A stretch of DNA of 64,000 bases from CAYXTI01 sp964468495 (GTDB taxonomy: Bacteria > Pseudomonadota > Alphaproteobacteria > Rickettsiales > Rickettsiaceae): positions 124,001 through 188,000 of the forward strand of contig CAYXTI010000016.1 of NCBI GenBank assembly GCA_964468495.1, given 5' to 3'. The notes under the pieces are model-generated. The model searched no databases, had not been told where the DNA came from, and was given only the letters and a program-made list of their open reading frames with translations. Positions 49,631 through 57,016 of this stretch are shown piece after piece (within the stretch, counting starts at the first letter, position 1; each line of letters opens with the position of its first letter). Both the position numbers and the translations under genes were made by a program.

Positions 49631-50389
49631 TTAAAATGGTGCAACTATATCAAAAATTTGAGAACCTATTCTAGGTTGCTGAACATCACTTACTATCCCA
49701 CGACCTCCATAAGAAATCCTTGCTTCAGCTATCTGATTAGTATTAATTGAATTATCAGTGGTAATATCTTTTGGCCTAATAATCCCAGCTATTTTTATCT
49801 CTCTTAATTCATAATTAACCATAATCTCTTGATGACCTTGAATAATCAAATTTCCATTAGATAGTACTTTAGTCACTATAGCTGCTATCTCTGTTTTTAT
49901 ATCTTCTTTTCTTGCAATATTGCCATTTCCAGAATGATTACGACTAGAATTAGCACTAATTAATGCCTTTGGATCACCTTTTTCTGAAAACAATTTAGCA
50001 AATTTATCTTCTACACCCCATAATTTTGGTAACCCTATACTATCTTTACCATCTCTCTTATGTTGCGTGCTATTATTAAGATTTGCACTATCCTTAATAT
50101 GCACTAATACCTTTATAATATCACCCACATTCCATACTCTACTATCCTTAAAAAATTTAATTGAACCTGGTTGCCACAATGAATTGGTTTTACTAACATG
50201 AGCCATTTGTCTTTCGCCTTCAATATTATTACCTGTACTTACAAATATATCATCTTCTCCATCTATTGGAGGAATTTCTATATTTGTAAATTTAGGATGT
50301 TGACCTAACCTTGACAATCTCTCCTTTAGCTCAGTACAGGAACTAAATAGTAAAGACAATATATAAATTAGTGCAATTCGCTTATACAT
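49631..50389 (-). CDS. flgH: Flagellar L-ring protein FlgH
   Basis: FlgH forms the outer-membrane bushing of the flagellar rod. A lipoprotein signal peptide ends in LLFSSC (Cys18). The mature protein contains SLWQPGSIKFFKDSRVWNVGDIIKVLV and the central region EIAAIVTKVLSNGNLIIQGHQEIMVNYELREIKIAGIIRPKDI, both diagnostic. The C-terminus is ARISYGGRGIVSDVQQPRIGSQIFDIVAPF. At 252 residues it is full-length. Its ATG shares one base with the flgA stop, and it ends the flgF-flgG-flgA-flgH unit. Confidence 0.96.
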   Translation of the reverse strand: MYKRIALIYILSLLFSSCTELKERLSRLGQHPKFTNIEIPPIDGEDDIFVSTGNNIEGERQMAHVSKTNSLWQPGSIKFFKDSRVWNVGDIIKVLVHIKDSANLNNSTQHKRDGKDSIGLPKLWGVEDKFAKLFSEKGDPKALISANSSRNHSGNGNIARKEDIKTEIAAIVTKVLSNGNLIIQGHQEIMVNYELREIKIAGIIRPKDITTDNSINTNQIAEARISYGGRGIVSDVQQPRIGSQIFDIVAPF

Positions 50390-51078
50390 TACTCTTCTCC
50401 AATTTGAATTGTATTTTTGTTAACAATAGCACCTAACAAAACAATTCCTGAGGTACTATTCTTTACTTTTATCACATCACCTACTGCTCCAGAATTTAAA
50501 GCAATCCCAGAAATCCTTAAACTAATCAAACCTGAATTATAAATAATATTAACAGGATCATTTACCTTTATCACTACTGGTTTAGAAATATCTCGAATAG
50601 TAAAAGCAGCTCCCAATTGAATATACTTCTTAGCTTGCTTACCTACTAAATCAGATTCTGATGTAAAAATATTCTTTTTAAGCTGCTCAAGATTACTCTT
50701 GATAAACTTTATATCAGCAAAATCAATTATTTCACCTGGTTTAATAGACCTAGCAGCCACTGGGACATCAAGAAAAAGATGATAACTCCCTGATATATTA
50801 TCAATTAACCCGCTTTTATAACTTACCTTAGCAACAAATACCTTATTATCTTTATCAAAATTCTCTAATGTAATAGATACAATATCAGATTCCTTTCTTT
50901 TAATTCTTAATAACTTTGTATTAGAAGAATAAGTAATAGATACAGATAATTTTTCATCATTAATTCTTCTTTCTATCAAATCAATTAACTTACTATCAAT
51001 AATGCTATCATTTGCTGCTATATTATAGTTTAGCATCAAAGAAAAAAATAATACCATTATATAATAAAACAACTTCAT
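50389..51078 (-). CDS. flgA: Flagellar P-ring assembly chaperone FlgA
   Basis: FlgA is a periplasmic chaperone for P-ring (FlgI) polymerisation. It has a signal peptide (about 1-21). The C-terminal SAF-like domain contains VAARSIKPGEIIDFADIKFIK, LVGKQAKKYIQLGAAFTIRDISKP and GAVGDVIKVKNSTSGIVLLGAI, all family patterns. Length is 229 residues. It sits between flgG and flgH with a one-base overlap to the latter, the typical alphaproteobacterial order. Confidence 0.92.
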   Translation of the reverse strand: MKLFYYIMVLFFSLMLNYNIAANDSIIDSKLIDLIERRINDEKLSVSITYSSNTKLLRIKRKESDIVSITLENFDKDNKVFVAKVSYKSGLIDNISGSYHLFLDVPVAARSIKPGEIIDFADIKFIKSNLEQLKKNIFTSESDLVGKQAKKYIQLGAAFTIRDISKPVVIKVNDPVNIIYNSGLISLRISGIALNSGAVGDVIKVKNSTSGIVLLGAIVNKNTIQIGEE

Positions 51079-51152
51079 AAAAATTAATGCTATAAAAATT
51101 AAAATTGTTTATTATTCATTAATAAAATCAATATATATATTAACATTACCAT

Positions 51153-51950
51153 TTATTTTATAATACTAGAAGACTCTTTACTTATTTCATCATAAATCCT
51201 TATTGTTTTTAGAATACACTCATAAATATGTCTTAAATCAATTAAATGCATCAACTCTCTAAAAGGCTCTACATTAGAATATTCTAACCATTTTTGTTTA
51301 AAATGATTATTAGTATCTTCTATAACCATTGCTTCGCCAGAAGCTTCAGTTTCAGAAAACAACCCTCCACCCATTGGTTGCAACCCTTGTTCATTTACAA
51401 AATTAACAATTTCTAACCTACCAACCTCAATTTCTTCTGCTAAATTATCAGGGTTAGTATAAGATATGACCCCACTTGAACTAATATTAATATTGTTAAG
51501 TGGTATATTAGTAGGTATAACTATATTTTCAGCTAAATTATAACCATCATGAGTAATAATATTTCCATTCTCAGGATCTCTTGAAAACAACCCCACTCTT
51601 GTATAGCCTACTCTTCCATTGGGCAGAGCTATTGAAAAATAACCAGCTCCTGTAATTGCTATATTTAAAGGATCATTAGTCTCCATAAGTGCACCCATAG
51701 AAACATCTCGATAAGAACCTGCAACTTTAGATCCCAATCCAATGTCAATTCCAACTGGTTTACCTACATTTTCAGTATTTTCAGCTATCCCAGCTTTTGC
51801 CTGAGAAACATACATTAAGTTAGTTGTATGTAATATCATTTTCTGAAAAGCAACACTCTTAGCATTAGATATATTATCCGTAACTACATTTATTTGATTA
51901 GATATACTATTAATCCCTGATGCTGCTGTATTTAAAGCTAAAACACTCAT
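51153..51950 (-). CDS. flgG: Flagellar distal rod protein FlgG
   Basis: FlgG is the distal rod of the flagellar driveshaft. The N-terminal NTAASGINSISNQINVVTDNISNAKSVAFQK and the C-terminal SNVEPFRELMHLIDLRHIYE pair form the terminal coiled helices. GSKVAGSYRDVSMGALMETNDPLNIAITGAGYFSI is the FlgG core. The normal C-terminal phrase is NSNVEPVxEMxxLIxxQRxYE, so the LRHIYE segment is slightly diverged. Length is 265 residues. It follows flgF by 32 bases. Confidence 0.94.
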   Translation of the reverse strand: MSVLALNTAASGINSISNQINVVTDNISNAKSVAFQKMILHTTNLMYVSQAKAGIAENTENVGKPVGIDIGLGSKVAGSYRDVSMGALMETNDPLNIAITGAGYFSIALPNGRVGYTRVGLFSRDPENGNIITHDGYNLAENIVIPTNIPLNNINISSSGVISYTNPDNLAEEIEVGRLEIVNFVNEQGLQPMGGGLFSETEASGEAMVIEDTNNHFKQKWLEYSNVEPFRELMHLIDLRHIYECILKTIRIYDEISKESSSIIK

Positions 51951-51982
51951 ACTGAATACTCCGATATAAATTATTTAACAAA

Positions 51983-52813
51983 TTAATTTTTTCCTATTTT
52001 AATTATTGATTTATCCATAGTAAAAATTTCTGACATTAATTGATTAGTTGACTGTACAGATCTTTGCATAGCAACCATTTGTAACATAGCTGCTGTAGAA
52101 TTTACATTAGCAGCCCTTAAAGCTCCTGTTACTAACTTATATTCTTCTAAAGGAATAACAGGTTGGTTTTTATTATAATATAACATCCCCTCTTCAGGAG
52201 TTAAAAGCCTATCATTATCAAAAGTAAATACTCCTATTGTATCAATTTCTTCATTATCAACAAATACAATGCCATCTTGAGCTATTTGAAGACTATTAAA
52301 CTCTTCAGGAATTACTATAGCTCCACCTTCTCTATTAGTATATTTATAACCTGCCCAATTTACTAATTCGCCTTCATTATTTATGACCATAGAACCATCT
52401 ATTGTATAACGCAGTCCTCTTGGCGTAATTACTTGAAAATAGCCTTCTCCTACTATTGCAACATCAGTTGGAACATTAGTTCTTTTTATTGCTCCTTGAG
52501 TTTTATCCCGATAAACAGAACTAACATTAACAAAAGAATTTTTTCTATTATTACCCTGAGAGTAATTTTTTGTATTAAAAAGAACAAAAGATTGTTCAAA
52601 ACCAGAGGTATTAGCATTAGCTAAATTATTTGTAATTACTTCAAGTTCTACTCTACGAGCAATTTGATTAGATAACGTAATGTAGCAAGCATTATTTCCC
52701 TTACTAATTTTAGCTGCTAATAATAACAGAAATATAATAATAAAATTATATTTTAAAAAAAGCTTTAACCAATTTATAACTGAAAGACATAATATCCTTA
52801 ATGTTATAATCAT
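51983..52813 (-). CDS. flgF: Flagellar proximal rod protein FlgF with atypical N-terminal extension
   Basis: FlgF is a proximal rod subunit. The family N-terminus is recognisable only from about residue 42 (NACYITLSNQIARRVELEVITNNLANANTSGFEQ). The C-terminus ends LRAANVNSTAAMLQMVAMQRS. Before it lie about 40 residues with a strongly hydrophobic stretch (LKLFLKYNFIIIFLLLLAA) that rod proteins normally lack. No ATG, GTG or TTG exists at the expected start, where the codon is GGA in GGAAATAATGCT; an ATG nearby is out of frame and soon meets a stop. Either the extension is real, or translation begins at a non-standard codon. Start uncertain, identity clear. Confidence 0.88.
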   Translation of the reverse strand: MIITLRILCLSVINWLKLFLKYNFIIIFLLLLAAKISKGNNACYITLSNQIARRVELEVITNNLANANTSGFEQSFVLFNTKNYSQGNNRKNSFVNVSSVYRDKTQGAIKRTNVPTDVAIVGEGYFQVITPRGLRYTIDGSMVINNEGELVNWAGYKYTNREGGAIVIPEEFNSLQIAQDGIVFVDNEEIDTIGVFTFDNDRLLTPEEGMLYYNKNQPVIPLEEYKLVTGALRAANVNSTAAMLQMVAMQRSVQSTNQLMSEIFTMDKSIIKIGKN

Positions 52814-53603
52814 TTATTTGATAATTTTCACTATTAATAAATTCCTTTAACTAAATAAATTTATCAAAAATCTAAAGTTAATTAGATAACTCTATAAAGC
52901 TAAGAATTAAATAAATTTACTAAAATAGTCATTAGCGTCACTTAAACATCCTAATAATTTAGTTAAATAAATTTCATGTTAATACAAATAATTATTTTAG
53001 TAAATACCTAAAAGATAATTTTATTTTATATTACTCTATCATAATAAAAGCAAAATTCTAGTACATTATTTTATATATCTAATTAAATAATTCTTTTTTA
53101 AGTAGCAACAAATAAATAAAACTTTAAAATAATAAATAATTAATGACATAGCTCATTAACCAGCAAATACAGAATATAATCTTATTAAGAAATATTAATG
53201 ATTATAAATCACTATATATTTCAGTTTAAAATAAATAAACTTTATTAAAATTTATTCAAATACTATTTGACAATATAAATAGATTTTGAAATAGTTTATA
53301 ATTAATATTAACTTAAGTATAGTTAAACCATTGCTTATTAAAGTAAACATGTTTTAAAACTTAATCAATTAAAGAATTAATTACACTAAATAACCAAGAA
53401 AAAAAACAAGTTTATTGATATTAATAAAAAATATAAATATAGTAACTAAATGAAATATATAGTTATTTTAAGTCCTAAGTTATATTTGTAATAGCCATGA
53501 TAATAAATAGTTTAAAGAAACTAAAAATTCTTCACCTAAAGATTTCTTATCTCTTCATAAAAATAATAAAAATGCAGTTAAAAACATAAAATACAAAAAA
53601 AAT
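52814..53603. other. 790-base divergent spacer between flgF and fliL
   Basis: This is the longest non-coding stretch of the window, between the two arms of the flagellar locus. It should carry divergent promoters. No convincing sigma-54 -24/-12 element (TGGCAC-N5-TTGC) was found on either strand; the best partial matches were a TTGC at 53331 with a poor -24 box and a GCAA near 53050 with wrong spacing. No ORF or tRNA is seen. Confidence 0.5.
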
Positions 53604-54209
53604 ATGGTGCTAAACGAACAACAATTAAAAAGAAATCAAAAGGAACACTCTTTGCAGGAAGATGATTTATATAATGAATATCCTAAAAAAAAGCAAAAAT
53701 TCTTAAGCAAAATTCCTTTATCAGCTAAAGTAGTTACAATTATAATTGTAACCATAATTATCACTACTTTATTTAACATAATTGTATTACCTTTATTACA
53801 TAAAAAAAACAACAATCTATCAGTCAATTATAGTAATGATGACATAGAGAAAAAAAATGATAAAACAAAAGCTGATCATAACACTCTACACAATAGAATA
53901 AATGGTGTGTTCGTTAATATAGACCCTATAACTATTGACCTTATTCCTACCAACAATGACAAAAAAGATACTTTACAAATAAAAATTATTTTGCAGTTAT
54001 TTTCTGAAAAAGATGCTAAAGCAATCGTGGCTCAAATTCCAATTATTCAAGATAATATAATAACCTTCTTAAGGTTACTAAGAAGTATAGATTTGCATAA
54101 TTCTAGTAGCTCTATAATACTAAAAGAAGAAATCTTAAAAAGGGTTAATAAAATATTATATCCTATTGAAGTAAAAGAAATATTAATACAAGAAATTAAT
54201 TTAACCTAA
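53604..54209 (+). CDS. fliL: Flagellar basal-body protein FliL
   Basis: FliL is a single-span inner-membrane protein around the stator that supports torque. A cytoplasmic basic and Lys-rich N-terminus (about 1-40) precedes a membrane segment (about 43-65), then an Asn/Asp/Lys-rich linker. The periplasmic domain contains FVNIDPITIDL and LQIKIILQL, with the stomatin-like alternation of the family. Length is 201 residues. It is the first gene of fliL-fliM-(DUF6468-like)-motE, which is divergent from flgF-G-A-H, as in Caulobacter. Confidence 0.88.
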   Translation: MVLNEQQLKRNQKEHSLQEDDLYNEYPKKKQKFLSKIPLSAKVVTIIIVTIIITTLFNIIVLPLLHKKNNNLSVNYSNDDIEKKNDKTKADHNTLHNRINGVFVNIDPITIDLIPTNNDKKDTLQIKIILQLFSEKDAKAIVAQIPIIQDNIITFLRLLRSIDLHNSSSSIILKEEILKRVNKILYPIEVKEILIQEINLT

Positions 54210-54220
54210 TTAATCAGCAT

Positions 54221-55162
54221 ATGCAAACACAACCTAAAGATAATAACCCAGAACAAAAAAATACAGATATAAAGAAAATTAAAGGAGTAAAAAATATCCT
54301 AGAAAGATCACTAGAATCATATCATAAGCTCCCTATGCTAGAGATTATATTCGAAAAATTTACCAAAAACTTATCCACAGCCTTACGTAATTTAACTTCT
54401 GAAGCTATAAATATTAATATTGTTGATGTACAATCGCAAAGATTTACTCCTTATTTACAAACACTAAAAAATTTATACTCTATTGTAGTATTTAAAGCAA
54501 TAGAATGGAAAAATTTTGGCTTGTTAGTTTTAGAAAATAACATGTTATTTACTTTTTTTGATTTACTACTAGGAGGGAAAAAAAATCTATCTTCTAATTC
54601 TGATAATGAAAAAATATTATCTAGAAACCTAAGTGTAATTGAACAAAGTATTACACGCCAAATATCAGAAGTAATACTAAAAGAACTTAGCCAAGCATTT
54701 GATAAAGTTAGCCCTAGCACCTTTTCTGTTGAAAGAGTAGAAAATAATCCTAACTTTATTACTATTGCTCAACCATCAGACGCTATAATAATTTTAAGAC
54801 TCAGTGTTGAAATATATTCACAAAAGAAAGAATTTACAGTAGTCATTCCTTATAAAGCTATTGACCCTATAAAAGAACAAATGCAGACTATTTTTCTAGG
54901 AGATAAATTTGGCAAAAATACTGAATGGGAAAAATTATTAATCCAAGGATTAAATAAAGTAGATTTTCGAATTGAAGCTATAATTACAAATACTATTTCA
55001 ACAATAAAAAATGTTGCCAAACTAAAAATTGGTGATACTATCATGATGGATCATGATAAAAACAAAGATGTAACGATAAGGTCAGGTCATGTAAATTTAT
55101 TCAAAGCTAAAGTTGGTAAAATAAATAACCAAATAGCAGTTAGTTTAACTACATTTATATAA
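54221..55162 (+). CDS. fliM: Flagellar motor switch protein FliM
   Basis: FliM is the C-ring switch protein that binds CheY-P and FliG. The middle domain has FTPYLQTLKNLYSIVVFKAIEWKNFGLLVLENNMLFTFFDLLLGG, and the C-terminal SpoA/FliN-like domain contains LKIGDTIMMD and GHVNLFKAKVGKINNQIAVSL. The N-terminal CheY-binding motif (LSQxEIDALL) is not evident; the protein starts MQTQPKDNNPEQKNTDIKK. That would be consistent with altered or absent chemotactic switching. Length is 313 residues. It starts 11 bases after fliL. Confidence 0.92.
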   Translation: MQTQPKDNNPEQKNTDIKKIKGVKNILERSLESYHKLPMLEIIFEKFTKNLSTALRNLTSEAININIVDVQSQRFTPYLQTLKNLYSIVVFKAIEWKNFGLLVLENNMLFTFFDLLLGGKKNLSSNSDNEKILSRNLSVIEQSITRQISEVILKELSQAFDKVSPSTFSVERVENNPNFITIAQPSDAIIILRLSVEIYSQKKEFTVVIPYKAIDPIKEQMQTIFLGDKFGKNTEWEKLLIQGLNKVDFRIEAIITNTISTIKNVAKLKIGDTIMMDHDKNKDVTIRSGHVNLFKAKVGKINNQIAVSLTTFI

Positions 55163-55180
55163 CTCTAAACTATCTTAAAA

Positions 55181-55744
55181 TTGATGATATTGCTAGATTT
55201 TTTATTACTAATAATGTTAATTATCTGTACAATCTATTGTTATCTTTTAAATAAAAAAGTACAAAGTCTACAAAATAGCAGAGTTGAGTTTGCTAGAATG
55301 ATAAAAGAATTAAATGTTGGCATTAATAAAACTGAGCACAATATTAAAATAATGCAAAATATAAAAAAAACTACTAGTAATGATCTTAACTTAATAGTAA
55401 ATAAAGCCAATAATACTTTAGAAAACCTTAAAACATTATGTAAGATAACTTATAAAATTGAAAATCAATACCACTATTCAAAAAAAACTGCTAGAAATAA
55501 TTCAGCTAATGACCAATTAAAAACTAATGATCCAACATCTTTTACTAATGATGCTGAGCACAATTTAAATAATGATAATAAAAACAATAGAGCCTTACAT
55601 TTTCAGAAATTAATAGAGTCAGCTAAAACAAAACAATCCGAAAATGTTACTTCATCTAAACTCAGAACAAATGAATTAACTTCTAATAAGTTATCACAAA
55701 ATAGTTATTATGGTACATTAAGAAAAATTAATAACATAAAATGA
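55181..55744 (+). CDS. Membrane-anchored coiled-coil protein in flagellar operon (DUF6468-like)
   Basis: The 187-residue protein begins with one membrane segment (about 4-22) and a predicted coiled coil (about 25-100). A disordered, Asn/Ser/Lys-rich tail ending YYGTLRKINNIK completes it. In alphaproteobacteria a DUF6468 protein of this layout sits between fliM and motE, and the position here is identical. I base the call on layout and position, not on a sequence signature. Its last four bases overlap the motE start (ATGA). Confidence 0.65.
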   Translation: MMILLDFLLLIMLIICTIYCYLLNKKVQSLQNSRVEFARMIKELNVGINKTEHNIKIMQNIKKTTSNDLNLIVNKANNTLENLKTLCKITYKIENQYHYSKKTARNNSANDQLKTNDPTSFTNDAEHNLNNDNKNNRALHFQKLIESAKTKQSENVTSSKLRTNELTSNKLSQNSYYGTLRKINNIK

Positions 55745-56496
55745 AAACTATCCTTTTTAGTCCTATTATATGCATAATAATGATTATCTTAGTGATTAAA
55801 TCAATGATTTTATTTATAAAAATACAAGAGCATAATACTTATGTTAAAATATCCTCTGATAGCTCAGTATTAATTGATTATGCTTATGCAAATAATAATA
55901 ATGAACCAAATACTCATTCTTCTACTATAAAATCTCAATCCAACACTATAGGAAACAATGTAATAAATAAAGATGAATCAACTCAACCAGCTTCTAATCA
56001 AATAGAAATAGATAAAGCAAATACTGAACCTAATAAAAATAACATAACTGATACTACAACTAATATAGTTAATCACGATTTATCATATTCAGAAATAGAA
56101 TTACTTAAAGAATTATCTAAACGTCGAGAAAAGCTAGATAATACCGAACATAATATTATGATTAAAGAACAAGTATTAAAAGCTACAGAACATAAAGTAA
56201 ATCAAAAAATTGAGGAATTAAAAGCACTACAAATTGAATTAGAAAAGCTTCTTAAACAACATGACCAAAAAGAACATGAAAAAATAATTAGTCTAGTTAA
56301 AATATATGAAAATATGAAACCAAAAGATGCTGCTAAAATTCTTAATGAATTAGAAATGCCTATTTTATTACAAGTAGTAACTAACATGAAAGAAATTAAA
56401 ATAGCTCCAATTATTGCAAGTATGGATCCTACAAAAGCACGAGAGATTTCTACAGAAATAGCAAAACAAAAATTTATTGATAATAACAACAAATGA
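55741..56496 (+). CDS. motE: Flagellar motor stator chaperone MotE-like protein
   Basis: MotE family proteins carry an MgtE-like N domain in the periplasm and help the MotB/MotC stator in Rhizobiales. An N-terminal membrane segment (about 5-27) is followed by a low-complexity linker, a long coiled coil (about 120-185) and the MgtE-N-type domain with YENMKPKDAAKILNELEMPILLQVV and IASMDPTKAREIS. Length is 251 residues. It is tightly coupled to the upstream gene, and its stop overlaps a 39-codon ORF that leads into ccmE. Confidence 0.85.
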   Translation: MKTILFSPIICIIMIILVIKSMILFIKIQEHNTYVKISSDSSVLIDYAYANNNNEPNTHSSTIKSQSNTIGNNVINKDESTQPASNQIEIDKANTEPNKNNITDTTTNIVNHDLSYSEIELLKELSKRREKLDNTEHNIMIKEQVLKATEHKVNQKIEELKALQIELEKLLKQHDQKEHEKIISLVKIYENMKPKDAAKILNELEMPILLQVVTNMKEIKIAPIIASMDPTKAREISTEIAKQKFIDNNNK

Positions 56497-56612
56497 GTAT
56501 TTATCTTATCTTATCTTATCTATTTACTTTACTGATATTAACGCTACTTTTAATAAAATCATTCTACCAATATAATATATATTATAATGAAGAACAAAAG
56601 AATAAGAAATAG
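56493..56612 (+). CDS. Possible CcmD-like small membrane protein
   Basis: This 39-codon ORF overlaps the motE stop by four bases (ATGA) and the ccmE start by 26 bases. The product MSIYLILSYLFTLLILTLLL plus a polar tail is one membrane helix with a charged C-terminus, the layout of heme exporter protein D, which normally lies just before ccmE. A run of four TTATC repeats (56501-56520) lies within it. The protein is too short for a sequence-based identification, so this rests on position and topology. Confidence 0.42.
   Translation: MSIYLILSYLFTLLILTLLLIKSFYQYNIYYNEEQKNKK
56501..56520 (+). repeat. Four tandem copies of TTATC
   Basis: This is a pentanucleotide tract, (TTATC)x4, followed by a partial TAT. 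It lies just after the motE stop and within the candidate CcmD ORF. Unit loss or gain would shift the frame of that ORF by 5 bases and alter the spacing to ccmE. Confidence 0.9.
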
Positions 56613-56979
56613 GGTTCTATATATTATAATAACTATGTTATTAACAACGCTTGGATGTTATATTACTTTAGCAAAGCTTAAAAATACTATTATTTTTTAT
56701 TACCCTATATCAGAAATACATAAAATACAACTTAACAAACAAAATAAGGTTAGAATAGGAGGATTTATAAAACAAGGATCTATAATAAAATCAACAGAAA
56801 AAAATATAACATTTACTCTTACTGATGATAAACAAGAATTAATAGTTAAATATACTGGCATCCTTCCTCCTTTATTTAGAGAACTACAAGGTATAATAGC
56901 AGAAGGTTATTTATCCTCTTATAATCTCTTTATAGCTCATACTCTGCTTACAAAGCACGATGAAAATTATATGCCATAA
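56587..56979 (+). CDS. ccmE: Cytochrome c maturation heme chaperone CcmE
   Basis: CcmE holds heme covalently in the periplasm and passes it to the cytochrome c ligation machinery. An N-terminal membrane anchor (about 10-27) is followed by the OB-fold: KVRIGGFIKQGSI, ELIVKYTGILPPLFREL, and the family motif KHDENYMP with the heme-binding His near residue 123. At 130 residues it is normal. It is expressed from the flagellar strand directly after motE, an unusual neighbourhood. Other ccm genes are elsewhere. Confidence 0.95.
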   Translation: MKNKRIRNRVLYIIITMLLTTLGCYITLAKLKNTIIFYYPISEIHKIQLNKQNKVRIGGFIKQGSIIKSTEKNITFTLTDDKQELIVKYTGILPPLFRELQGIIAEGYLSSYNLFIAHTLLTKHDENYMP

Positions 56980-57016
56980 AAAACACATTTAAATAAAAGG
57001 GTATTATTTTATAAAA

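Noticed and set aside
53030..53345. Sigma-54 promoter near 53050 or 53331
   Set aside because: Only one of the two boxes is acceptable at each place and the spacing or the partner box does not fit.
54451..54720. 89-codon ORF antisense to fliM
   Set aside because: It overlaps the conserved FliM core on the other strand and lacks any start signal or recognisable domain.
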